IMG/VR virus record: IMGVR_UViG_3300008113_000089
Location: 1-54,625 of that record
Direction: 5' to 3' (one strand)
Source: a virus
Length of the DNA stretch: 54,625 bases
In this document: in pieces, positions 5,187 through 12,261 of the stretch
Position numbering within the stretch: the first letter of the stretch is position 1
Layout: each line of letters begins with the position of its first letter
Made by a program: the position numbers and the translations under genes
The notes under the pieces: model-generated
Told to the model about the DNA's origin: nothing
Seen by the model: the letters and a program-made list of their open reading frames with translations, nothing else
The model's database searches: none

Positions 5187-6795
5187 GTCGTTCTTTGCTT
5201 TCTTGGATACGTCTTCCAATCCATCCCATGACAGGCACAGCCATGGAGTTACCAATTGCTTTATAACGGGGACCATCAGGAGTATCCTTGCGTATATCTG
5301 TCCAGTTGTCTGGGAAACCTTGAAGCCGCTCACATTCAATAGGCATTAACCGGCGAACAATCCAGTTGTCTTTATTGGCAAATACAATTGATTCAACAGG
5401 TGTTCCATCTGATCGGAATCCACTACCGGGATTAGCACGTAGCGTATTGGCTACATCGTGAGCAACGTATTGATCTTGTGATGCAGCTACAGTAAAAGCC
5501 ATCTCATCTTGTCCCAAGTATCCCGTGCCTCCTGTCCCACCAACGGGACCGCCACGGCTACCATCACCATTTCCACCACCACGCATCTTGAATGCATGAC
5601 TGTGGGCAATGCCGTGTACGCCTGTAGCATTTAGAGTGTACATGGGACCACCAACTGTAAACCCATCTCCGTTACCGCCGTTGAGCGGTTGGCGGCCAAT
5701 AGTGTTCTCAGCAAGAGCAATAGGTTGCACGGCAAGATTAGTGCTTTGGATGTCACCAATATCAAAGCAGTTCAACGTGTTTGCGATACCGTCATCTACC
5801 CACGTCTCTTCACCGTCTTTGCATCGAGGGCGTGTACTCTTACGGAAGATGTGCTGTACTAGCGGAACATTACCACCACCTGTACCCATATGGGCAGTCA
5901 GCGTCCCACTAGTCTCTGGTTCTTCGATTACCCGACCATCACTAGGATGATGGTTGTACAGAACGCATTGTTGGTTATCACCATTCTTATGGGATGATGC
6001 CAGTATGGTTCCTGTTTTCTCCGTAAGATTAAGATTACCTGTTCTGGCTAATGCTGGATTGAAACTTGCAGGGACAAAGAGAGTTGCACCACCATCAATA
6101 TGCTGGTTTTCCAAACCCATCTTGTCCCCGTAGTGAGCATCTAAGGTTCCTGCGATTCTTGCTGGCCAAGAGCCACCCTCCGCATCAGCGCTTGCTTCAG
6201 TACTGGAGGAAGTTTTTTGCCGCGACTTTCGGCTCTTCTGAGGATACCCTCGCAAGCTTTCGGACTCAAATAGTATTTCTCCGGCACGTCTTGAATCTCC
6301 ACTAATATGTCCGACAAGAAAGACTCGACGGCGGCGCTGGGGGACTCCAAAGTATTGAGCGTCAAGCACTCGGTAGGCCCACCCATACCCGATGTACCCC
6401 ACCGCCGTGAGGAGGGAACCAAAATCCCTTCCTTCGTGGGATGACAAAACACCGGGTACGTTTTCCCAGACAAAGAATTCTGGCTGATAGTACTCAACCA
6501 TTGAAACGAAGGTGAGGCTAAGATTTCCTCTGGGGTCATCGAGTCCTTTACGCAATCCTGCAACGGAGAAGGACTGACAAGGGGTTCCTCCGACAATAAG
6601 GTCAACTGTATCTCGGTCAAGATTCCACTCCTTAAACTTAGTCATATCTCCAAAATTGGGCACATCCGGAAAGCGTTTTGTTAAACTTTCTGAAGGAAAT
6701 TTTTCAATCTCCGAATACCCAACTGGAGTCCAACCTAAGTCATGCCAAGCAACTGACGCTGCTTCTATCCCACTGCATACACTTAGGTAACGCAT
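5179..6795 (-). CDS. dcm: DNA (cytosine-5-)-methyltransferase
   Basis: A 538-residue C5 cytosine methyltransferase with all main motifs: SAM-binding SVCSGIEAASVAW (5-17), catalytic GGTPCQSFS with Cys73, ENV (111-113), PQRRRRVF (152-159) and, near the end, ECERLQGFP and the GNSMAVPV motif X. Between motifs VIII and IX lies an unusually long, glycine-rich variable region of about 300 residues that contains the target-recognition domain. It probably protects phage DNA from restriction by methylating a specific site. The frame is open upstream, but ATG 6795 overlaps the LuxR gene stop (TAATG) and starts exactly at the conserved N-terminus. A second C5 methyltransferase domain occurs inside the giant protein. 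Confidence 0.93.
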   Translation of the reverse strand: MRYLSVCSGIEAASVAWHDLGWTPVGYSEIEKFPSESLTKRFPDVPNFGDMTKFKEWNLDRDTVDLIVGGTPCQSFSVAGLRKGLDDPRGNLSLTFVSMVEYYQPEFFVWENVPGVLSSHEGRDFGSLLTAVGYIGYGWAYRVLDAQYFGVPQRRRRVFLVGHISGDSRRAGEILFESESLRGYPQKSRKSRQKTSSSTEASADAEGGSWPARIAGTLDAHYGDKMGLENQHIDGGATLFVPASFNPALARTGNLNLTEKTGTILASSHKNGDNQQCVLYNHHPSDGRVIEEPETSGTLTAHMGTGGGNVPLVQHIFRKSTRPRCKDGEETWVDDGIANTLNCFDIGDIQSTNLAVQPIALAENTIGRQPLNGGNGDGFTVGGPMYTLNATGVHGIAHSHAFKMRGGGNGDGSRGGPVGGTGGTGYLGQDEMAFTVAASQDQYVAHDVANTLRANPGSGFRSDGTPVESIVFANKDNWIVRRLMPIECERLQGFPDNWTDIRKDTPDGPRYKAIGNSMAVPVMGWIGRRIQESKERHG

Positions 6796-7031
6796 TAGTC
6801 GATAAGCCCAAGGGATTGAGCCTTCTTCACAGCACGGGTACGAGCATCCATGCCACTGACGTTCAACTTCCAATACATATTGTCAGCGTGAAACTGGACT
6901 GTCCTAAAAGAGATTCCCAGTGCCGCTCCAATCATCTTGGCTGTCCGACCCTTTGCGAGATGCGTCAAAATCTCCAACTCCCGCTCCGACAGCGGATACT
7001 GCATTTCTTCTGCCTTTTGCTCTAATTCCAT
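6795..7031 (-). CDS. LuxR/GerE-type helix-turn-helix regulator
   Basis: A 78-residue protein that is almost only a LuxR-type DNA-binding domain: LSERELEILTHLAKG, then the turn IGAALGISFRTVQFHADNMYWKL and a final helix. It lacks a receiver or sensing domain. Start ATG 7031 has a good AAGGAG six bases before it; the longer frame upstream is less likely. It probably regulates phage transcription. A TGTACC/GGTACA inverted repeat (7044-7061) just upstream could be its operator. Confidence 0.8.
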   Translation of the reverse strand: MELEQKAEEMQYPLSERELEILTHLAKGRTAKMIGAALGISFRTVQFHADNMYWKLNVSGMDARTRAVKKAQSLGLID

Positions 7032-7311
7032 TCTCTTCTCCTTTGTACCTTTTTTGGTACATTGCAAAATTCCGACTGGCCCGCAGTTCATCTTTGAAGA
7101 ACTCAAGGCTAACACGGTCATCCTCTGTATTAACTACAAAAAACTTCCACGTCTTATCTGTAAGTATCTGCACATACCAGCATTCATACGTGTGCAACGT
7201 ATCGTCTGTATATGTCCCAGATATATGCTCTAAATGCTTCCCGTTAGGTAGCACACAGTAGGCAAGCAACGCATTAATAATCAATGGTTCATACACTACT
7301 GTAGAGAGCAT
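6904..7311 (-). CDS. hypothetical protein overlapping the LuxR-type gene
   Basis: The open frame runs 135 codons from ATG 7311. Residues 1 to about 88 look like a real protein (for example THTYECWYVQILTDKTWKFF). The last 45 or so are basic, glycine/alanine-rich and coincide with the LuxR-type gene in another frame over 128 bases, which is unusual in this tightly packed but little-overlapping genome. Either the overlap is real, or the gene ends by a frame change near the six-A run at 7050-7055. TAGAAT five bases before the ATG suggests a leaderless start. Function unknown. Confidence 0.5.
   Translation of the reverse strand: MLSTVVYEPLIINALLAYCVLPNGKHLEHISGTYTDDTLHTYECWYVQILTDKTWKFFVVNTEDDRVSLEFFKDELRASRNFAMYQKRYKGEENGIRAKGRRNAVSAVGAGVGDFDASRKGSDSQDDWSGTGNLF
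7044..7061. promoter_or_regulatory. inverted repeat TGTACC-N6-GGTACA, possible operator
   Basis: A perfect 6-bp inverted repeat around a run of six T (six A on the coding strand) lies immediately upstream of the ribosome site of the LuxR-type gene and within the end of the preceding gene. A symmetrical site suits a dimeric regulator. The same A-run could be a slippage site. Confidence 0.35.
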
Positions 7312-7316
7312 AAATC

Positions 7317-7322
7317 ATTCTA
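7317..7322 (-). promoter_or_regulatory. -10-like TAGAAT of the leftward methyltransferase operon
   Basis: On the minus strand ATGCAGGTATAGAATGATTT precedes ATG 7311, with five bases between TAGAAT and the start codon. The ATGCAGGTAT part also occurs in front of the promoter at 994. Confidence 0.45.
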
Positions 7323-7365
7323 TACCTGCATATCTGCGGTCGCAAGTGTCTCCAATGCCATGATG

Positions 7366-7371
7366 TACAAT
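7366..7371 (+). promoter_or_regulatory. -10-like TACAAT seven bases before ATG 7379
   Basis: TGTACAAT is followed by a seven-base spacer without Shine-Dalgarno and then the ATG. It is divergent from the promoter at 7317-7322, both lying in the 67-base gap. Confidence 0.45.
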
Positions 7372-7378
7372 CCTATTT

Positions 7379-7630
7379 ATGGGTGTTGTAAAAAAATATC
7401 AGAATCCTAAAGGTGGATTAAATGCAGCTGGTCGCGCGCACTTTAAAAAGACCGAAGGGTTAAATCTGAAGCCACCCGCACCTAGTCCTAAAACACCCAA
7501 GGATGCAGCTCGACGTAAATCGTTCTGTGCTCGGATGGAAGGTATGAAGCGAGTGAATACATCCGCTAAAACTGCCAAAGATCCAAATAGCCGAATCAAT
7601 AAAAGCCTTCGTGCATGGAACTGTAACTAA
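7379..7630 (+). CDS. small basic protein (DUF6321-like)
   Basis: An 83-residue, strongly basic protein. It resembles a family common in environmental phages with the pattern KGGLNAAGRAHFKKTEG, then LKPP and RRKSFCARMEGMK. The family's role is unknown; the charge suggests nucleic-acid or virion-DNA association, which is inference. The stop overlaps the next start (TAATG). First gene of a rightward unit ending at the terminator 9580-9608. Confidence 0.7.
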   Translation: MGVVKKYQNPKGGLNAAGRAHFKKTEGLNLKPPAPSPKTPKDAARRKSFCARMEGMKRVNTSAKTAKDPNSRINKSLRAWNCN

Positions 7631-7875
7631 TGAATAAGAATATCAATCACGCACAATTGTTTATGCGAGACCTTCCAGATATCGAACGGCGTGAGCATGG
7701 TCTTAAAAAGGCTCCAACTAAAGCACAAATGCAACAGATGGAGAAGAAGGAACATGGTCTCAAACGTACACCAAGTATGGCTGAGATAATGAAAATTGAA
7801 ATGAAGGAACATATTAAACCTAACGGCGATGTAGTAATCGGTCGTGGGTTTAAAGGAAGGGCTAGAGCTAAATAA
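7630..7875 (+). CDS. small charged protein with internal repeats
   Basis: An 81-residue protein holding a duplicated unit: REHGLKKAP and KEHGLKRTP, followed by similar helices (about residues 21-34 and 39-52). It ends in a basic tail (GRGFKGRARAK). Starts at a TAATG overlap. No family recognised. Confidence 0.6.
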   Translation: MNKNINHAQLFMRDLPDIERREHGLKKAPTKAQMQQMEKKEHGLKRTPSMAEIMKIEMKEHIKPNGDVVIGRGFKGRARAK

Positions 7876-8297
7876 TGGGTAGTGGCAAGAAAGATCTGAC
7901 ACCTAGTCAGCAAGCACTAAGTGATGTAAAGCACGTTACTGAGCATGCCGCAGTAGAAAAAGGGATTCATGGTGTTGCTCACGCTATTAGTAAAGCCGGC
8001 CCTGCAGCCGCAAAACTAGTGGGTAGCACTGTAGGTAAAGTGCTTCCTATTGTAGGTGGAGGTATTCCAGCCGCAATTAGTGCAGTGATGGGTGACGGAA
8101 CTCGCGGATCTAACGAACAAGCGGCAATGTACAAAGACCCTGCAATGCAAAAAGCTTTGCAAGATAGAGCCAGACAAGGGCGTATGAAAAATATGATTAC
8201 AACCAAAATGGCTTCTACGACAGTAAAGAATCCAGCATATTCAGGACAGTCCACTATGGGTAAGGCACTCATGGCTAGTGCAAAGAAACGAGGTTAA
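7875..8297 (+). CDS. hypothetical 140-residue protein with hydrophobic Gly/Ala core
   Basis: Starts at a TAATG overlap. A charged N-terminus leads to an alanine/glycine-rich stretch (about residues 33-70, with VGKVLPIVGGGIPAAISAVMG), then a basic tail. Such composition is typical of small phage virion or membrane-interacting proteins. No family recognised. Confidence 0.6.
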   Translation: MGSGKKDLTPSQQALSDVKHVTEHAAVEKGIHGVAHAISKAGPAAAKLVGSTVGKVLPIVGGGIPAAISAVMGDGTRGSNEQAAMYKDPAMQKALQDRARQGRMKNMITTKMASTTVKNPAYSGQSTMGKALMASAKKRG

Positions 8298-8299
8298 TT

Positions 8300-8398
8300 A
8301 TGGCTAAATCAGTAAAGACAATGTCGCAAATCATGGGCGTTAAGAAGCCTCATCCTGCTGGATGCAAGTGCGCTGGATGCAAGAAGGGTAAGTGCTAA
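8300..8398 (+). CDS. 32-residue cysteine-rich mini-protein
   Basis: ATG 8300 has GAGG six bases upstream and sits two bases after the previous stop. The C-terminus is AGCKCAGCKKGKC, four cysteines spaced C-x-C-x2-C-x4-C, which could hold one zinc ion. The rest is basic. No family recognised; it fills the space between two tightly packed genes, which supports it being real. Confidence 0.55.
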   Translation: MAKSVKTMSQIMGVKKPHPAGCKCAGCKKGKC

Positions 8399-8400
8399 TT

Positions 8401-9567
8401 GTGAGTACATTCCCAACATATAAACAATGGCTTGGCGGACGTGAAAGCACGGACGCTATGAAAAAAGCTTATTTCGCAGCAAAGGACGCATACACTCCCT
8501 CTCGACCACCTGGTTCTGGCAGTACTTCACCTACACCATCACGTGGTCCGTGGGGTAAACCGGGGGCTGGTACTCCTAGGCCGGGTGCTGGTATTACTGC
8601 CGAACAATCGATGAAAATCAGTGGAGCCGGTTCACGCACTGCATGGAATGCTAGACCATCCGGTGGAACTCCCACTGTGCCTTCTCGTGAGTCAACGATT
8701 GACGCACGAATGGCAGAAGCCGCTAAGAAGCTTGCCTCACGTAGAGCTGCAGCCAAACCCGGCATGCCTAAGCCTGACACTAATTTTGGCCGTAACCTAA
8801 AAGGCGGCATTGTGGGTGCCGTAGTTACCCACATGCTAGAAGATGCTGGCAAAGCAGGTTCAGCCGCGTTATCAGGTGACTGGAAAGGTGCAATGCAACG
8901 TGGACTTGACATAGTTCATCACACACCTCTAGGGTTTGGGCAAAGCGCTGGGGATGCTGCCGCATTTGCAGCTGGGCAAAAAAGCTTTAGGGATGCACCA
9001 GATGGAATGCTTGACCGAGTGCTTCATGGCAAGTATTTACCATCTGATAGGTATGCTGGGTCTGAAAAAAAGCCTACTGCCGCACAAATGCCACCTAACC
9101 CTATCCCAGCAAACCCCAAGGATAAAGGTCAAAAACCATTAAACCCAGCACCTGACCAACCTAGTTCTATTCCTGATATGGGTAGGCAAGGAAGAGCACA
9201 AGGTAAAGCATTGCGTGACCCTGAGTCTTATTTAGGTTCAGCATTTGATGCTACGCTTCGTAAAGGTATTGCCACAGGGCGTAACTATCTGCAAAGCCAA
9301 ATGAATAAAGATGGACTTGACTCAGATATGCAATCGAAAATCATGGCTCGTTACAACGACAAGATTGCCGGTGATAAGTTGCTAAGTGCCAAAGGTAACG
9401 AAGAAGGTCTTGTTGGTGCTATTAACCGCAATGATGCTAATCGGCCAGGTGCAACAGCAGGCCGTGGTGAACGTACTCTTGATGCATATCGACAAGTAAG
9501 CCCTCAAGGTAAATATGGCAAGGGTGCACAAGCTTCCGAGATTCAGCGTAAATTTGTAAAGCAGTAA
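8401..9567 (+). CDS. large low-complexity protein, possibly virion-associated
   Basis: About 388 residues, rich in Pro, Gly, Ala and Lys, with a disordered proline-rich N-terminal half and longer helices near the end. Two GTG starts are possible, 8392 and 8401. The only ribosome-like site, AAGAAGGG, is too close to 8392, so 8401 is used with moderate confidence. Last gene before the strong terminator and directly upstream of the packaging genes. No family recognised. Confidence 0.65.
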   Translation: MSTFPTYKQWLGGRESTDAMKKAYFAAKDAYTPSRPPGSGSTSPTPSRGPWGKPGAGTPRPGAGITAEQSMKISGAGSRTAWNARPSGGTPTVPSRESTIDARMAEAAKKLASRRAAAKPGMPKPDTNFGRNLKGGIVGAVVTHMLEDAGKAGSAALSGDWKGAMQRGLDIVHHTPLGFGQSAGDAAAFAAGQKSFRDAPDGMLDRVLHGKYLPSDRYAGSEKKPTAAQMPPNPIPANPKDKGQKPLNPAPDQPSSIPDMGRQGRAQGKALRDPESYLGSAFDATLRKGIATGRNYLQSQMNKDGLDSDMQSKIMARYNDKIAGDKLLSAKGNEEGLVGAINRNDANRPGATAGRGERTLDAYRQVSPQGKYGKGAQASEIQRKFVKQ

Positions 9568-9579
9568 ATTTACAAAAAC

Positions 9580-9608
9580 GGAAATGGGGCTTCGGCCCCA
9601 TTTTTTTA
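9580..9608 (+). terminator. strong intrinsic terminator
   Basis: AAATGGGGC-TTCG-GCCCCATTT with a stable UUCG tetraloop and a T-run. It separates the small-gene unit from the late operon promoter seven bases further on. Confidence 0.92.
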
Positions 9609-9614
9609 TGCCTG

Positions 9615-9620
9615 TATACT
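9615..9620 (+). promoter_or_regulatory. -10 TATACT of the late (structural) operon
   Basis: GCCTGTATACTTGTAAGTATG: TATACT ends seven bases before ATG 9628, so a normal start site would place the mRNA 5' end at or next to the start codon. No Shine-Dalgarno fits. It directly follows the terminator, so it probably drives the whole 9628-46929 block. Confidence 0.55.
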
Positions 9621-9627
9621 TGTAAGT

Positions 9628-10425
9628 ATGAATTACATCCAAGAGGTCAATGGGAACTACATTGAAAGAGACGGGCGCGTCTATCGTAAGACTCCTCATG
9701 GTGAAGCCCTTGTCTGTAGTGCTTTGGTTGATAAAGATGGCGTAAAACGTAGGTGTCGTGCATTGGCTCTTTCTGGGCAGGATTATTGCATGGCACATGG
9801 CGGGGCACATTTACGCAAAGCAGAAACACCTCGATACCTTGGGCATCTATTCCAAGCAAACCGCAAACGTTTTAGTAAGGTAGGTAAAGAACTTCTTGAA
9901 AAGGTAGATTCTTACCGGGATGACCCAGACCTATTCAGTCTTCGTGATGACACTGCCTACGTGACAGCGTTACTTGACCAACGTGCAGAGGCGGCATCAG
10001 AAGGTGTAGGTATTGAGCAGTATCGCAAGATTGAATCTGCGTATAACCTTGCTCGTTCTAAACTAGGGTCACCAGACTTCATCGATGCATTTGAGCAGAT
10101 AGGTGATTTGCTTAAGGAACGCCTCGATGAGTACGCAGCCAGTAAAGATGTACTTGACCTGATTAACCGCCGCACTGACCTTGTAGAAGCCGAGCAACGC
10201 ATGATGCAAACAAAGGCCTATACACTGGAAGCAGATCAGGCGTTTATGTTGATAATGCAAATTGTTGAAGTAGTAAAGTCAAGTGTTCGTGATGCCGACG
10301 AGCTGACGGCTATTAAATCGGGTATCAACAAACTGCTACGTCAACACAAGCAAGATACAAGCGAAGATATACAAGACGCAGAAATTGTAGAAGATGTCGA
10401 ACAACCTCAAACGAACAACACCTAA
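9628..10425 (+). CDS. putative terminase small subunit
   Basis: A 265-residue protein directly upstream of and overlapping the large terminase by 32 bases. Near the N-terminus is a zinc-ligand-like set, C30, C43, C54 and H57. Residues from about 80 onward are mostly helical with long coiled-coil-like stretches and an acidic C-terminal tail. This architecture and position fit a small terminase, which recognises phage DNA and delivers it to the motor. No small-terminase signature can be read directly, so the call rests on context. Confidence 0.6.
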   Translation: MNYIQEVNGNYIERDGRVYRKTPHGEALVCSALVDKDGVKRRCRALALSGQDYCMAHGGAHLRKAETPRYLGHLFQANRKRFSKVGKELLEKVDSYRDDPDLFSLRDDTAYVTALLDQRAEAASEGVGIEQYRKIESAYNLARSKLGSPDFIDAFEQIGDLLKERLDEYAASKDVLDLINRRTDLVEAEQRMMQTKAYTLEADQAFMLIMQIVEVVKSSVRDADELTAIKSGINKLLRQHKQDTSEDIQDAEIVEDVEQPQTNNT

Positions 10426-12121
10426 AGAATTTAGACATCTCACTAGTGCTGATAAACCGTTGTCAGTTGCTCTTCTTGAAGCACTCGAAGAGCAAATTGG
10501 ACAGGTTATAGAGACTGGTGATTACGACTCTGGTCGAGCATTTGCGATTGATGGAGCACAATTGGACTACAAACATTGGTTGAAAACATTTGCTCCACAC
10601 GCAACGTCGAGTGCACTTGGTGTGCATCACATTCGTGCATGGGAATGGGCTGAGAGTATCAAAGCAGGTGCACCTCCTCCTGCTCTAATTGAGTGTTGGT
10701 TCCGTGGTGGTGGAAAGTCTACTACGATGGAACACATTGCAGCTCGTATTGCAGTCAAAGGCTCTCGTCGATTTCTTCTGTATGTATGCTCAACACAGGA
10801 AGCTGCTGACCGTCACGTATCGGACATTGCACACACAATGGAACGGTGCGGTATTGAAAGGGCTTTGAACCGATATGGATTCTCTAAAGGATGGAATGCG
10901 TCCAAGCTCAGGACTGCCAATGGGTTTAACGTTCTTGCGTTCGGTCTGGACACTGGCGCGCGCGGTGTTAAACTTGATCACCTACGTCCTGATTTCATTA
11001 TACTTGACGATATTGATGAGCTCGATGATAGCGTTAATCGCGTTGAAAAGAAGATAGCAACTATCACCCAAACTATCCTCCCGGCTAAAAGTACAGACTG
11101 TGCAATCGTATTCGTCCAGAATAAGATTCACGCTAACTCAGTTATGGCCCAAGTCCTTAGCGGTGAATTGGATATGCTACAAAACCGTATACAGTCACCT
11201 ATTGTTCCCGCTATTGAGGATTTGCAGTACGAACCAATTGAGCGTGAGGATGGACGTGTTGGTTACAAGATAACCGGCGGTACGCCCACGTGGGAGCATA
11301 AGAACATTGAAGTATGCCAACGTGAGATAGATGACTACGGAATCATTTCATTCCTACGTGAATGCCAGCATGAGGTTGGTGTCGGTGGTATGTTCTTCCC
11401 CGACTTTAAAGAATACGACCTACAGGGTAAACCGTGGCACGTTGTCGATAGCGTAGACGTTGCACCGTGGTGGCGTATATGGGCAAGTCACGACTTTGGT
11501 ACTGGTGCACCAGCAGCTAGTTTAATTTACGCCAGCGACGAAAACGAAGACATATACGTCATTGGCGAATGCTACGAGGCTGGACTTGTATCGTCTCATC
11601 AGGCAATGCGATTGCTGGAAGCGTTAGAGAAACGACAGTACGCAACACCTGTAAAGAAGAATGTTCGTGACGGTTTATGGCAGACCCGATTGGAAGCAAT
11701 TGCTTTTGACTATGCTAATACTTTTCCTCCGGAGAATGTTGAGCAGAGGGTAGGTGAATATCCAGTAGAAGTGTGGTGGAAACGAGGACTCCCAGCGGTA
11801 CGTGCTGTAAAAGACCGTAAGGCTGGATGGAGGAGATTAAAGGAATGGCTTGTTGCAAGTCGTGTGAAAGAAGGGAATATAGTTCCAAGATTCCGCATAG
11901 TACGTGGAGCATGCCCCAATCTTATCCGTGAACTCAAAGGTGCAATGGCTAACCCTAAAGACCCGGAAGACCTTGATCCAGGTACTAAGAGCGACCACGC
12001 TCTGGATAGTCTTCGGTATGGAGTTATGTGGCGTGAATACCCTGTTCAATGCCCTCACACCAACGCTAAGTCAAACCGGCCTCATTGGCTTGGTAGTAGC
12101 GAGGAAGACAAGTTCGTATGA
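10394..12121 (+). CDS. terL: terminase large subunit (ATPase and nuclease)
   Basis: A 575-residue packaging motor that pumps DNA into the prohead through the portal and cuts concatemers. The ATPase domain has Walker A WFRGGGKST (102-110) and Walker B FIILDDID (201-208). The RNase-H-like nuclease domain follows with SHDFGTG (about 366-372), IAFDY (about 435) and a closing DHALDSLRYG. All key acidic positions appear present. It starts inside the end of the small-subunit gene. Confidence 0.93.
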   Translation: MSNNLKRTTPKEFRHLTSADKPLSVALLEALEEQIGQVIETGDYDSGRAFAIDGAQLDYKHWLKTFAPHATSSALGVHHIRAWEWAESIKAGAPPPALIECWFRGGGKSTTMEHIAARIAVKGSRRFLLYVCSTQEAADRHVSDIAHTMERCGIERALNRYGFSKGWNASKLRTANGFNVLAFGLDTGARGVKLDHLRPDFIILDDIDELDDSVNRVEKKIATITQTILPAKSTDCAIVFVQNKIHANSVMAQVLSGELDMLQNRIQSPIVPAIEDLQYEPIEREDGRVGYKITGGTPTWEHKNIEVCQREIDDYGIISFLRECQHEVGVGGMFFPDFKEYDLQGKPWHVVDSVDVAPWWRIWASHDFGTGAPAASLIYASDENEDIYVIGECYEAGLVSSHQAMRLLEALEKRQYATPVKKNVRDGLWQTRLEAIAFDYANTFPPENVEQRVGEYPVEVWWKRGLPAVRAVKDRKAGWRRLKEWLVASRVKEGNIVPRFRIVRGACPNLIRELKGAMANPKDPEDLDPGTKSDHALDSLRYGVMWREYPVQCPHTNAKSNRPHWLGSSEEDKFV

Positions 12122-12261
12122 GTGCCAGTGATATCATTCTGTATCTGTTGTTAGCAGGTATTCTCGTGTTTTTAGGATTAATAACATGGGAATTGCGGTG
12201 GTGGAGACAAATGCACGACGAACTACAGGCGTTTATACGCAAGGATGACAGGTACTTGTAA
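12118..12261 (+). CDS. 47-residue single-span membrane protein
   Basis: It lies between terL and the portal gene with coupled overlaps on both sides (ATGA with terL, TAATG with portal). A hydrophobic helix (residues 5-23, IILYLLLAGILVFLGLI) is followed by a tryptophan/arginine-rich juxtamembrane stretch and a charged tail. N-out/C-in topology is likely. It could be a lysis or membrane accessory protein; no family recognised. Confidence 0.65.
   Translation: MSASDIILYLLLAGILVFLGLITWELRWWRQMHDELQAFIRKDDRYL

Noticed and set aside
6141-6620. Long minus-strand frame inside the methyltransferase
   Set aside because: It lies in another frame within the methyltransferase's conserved region; no motif, no ribosome site.
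6796-6873. N-terminal extension of the methyltransferase frame
   Set aside because: It overlaps the LuxR-type gene and lies before the conserved methyltransferase N-terminus; ATG 6795 has a TAATG overlap.
9628-10425. Assignment as an HNH nuclease because of the Cys/His cluster
   Set aside because: No HNH or ββα catalytic pattern; only four metal-ligand-like residues, so small terminase by context is kept.
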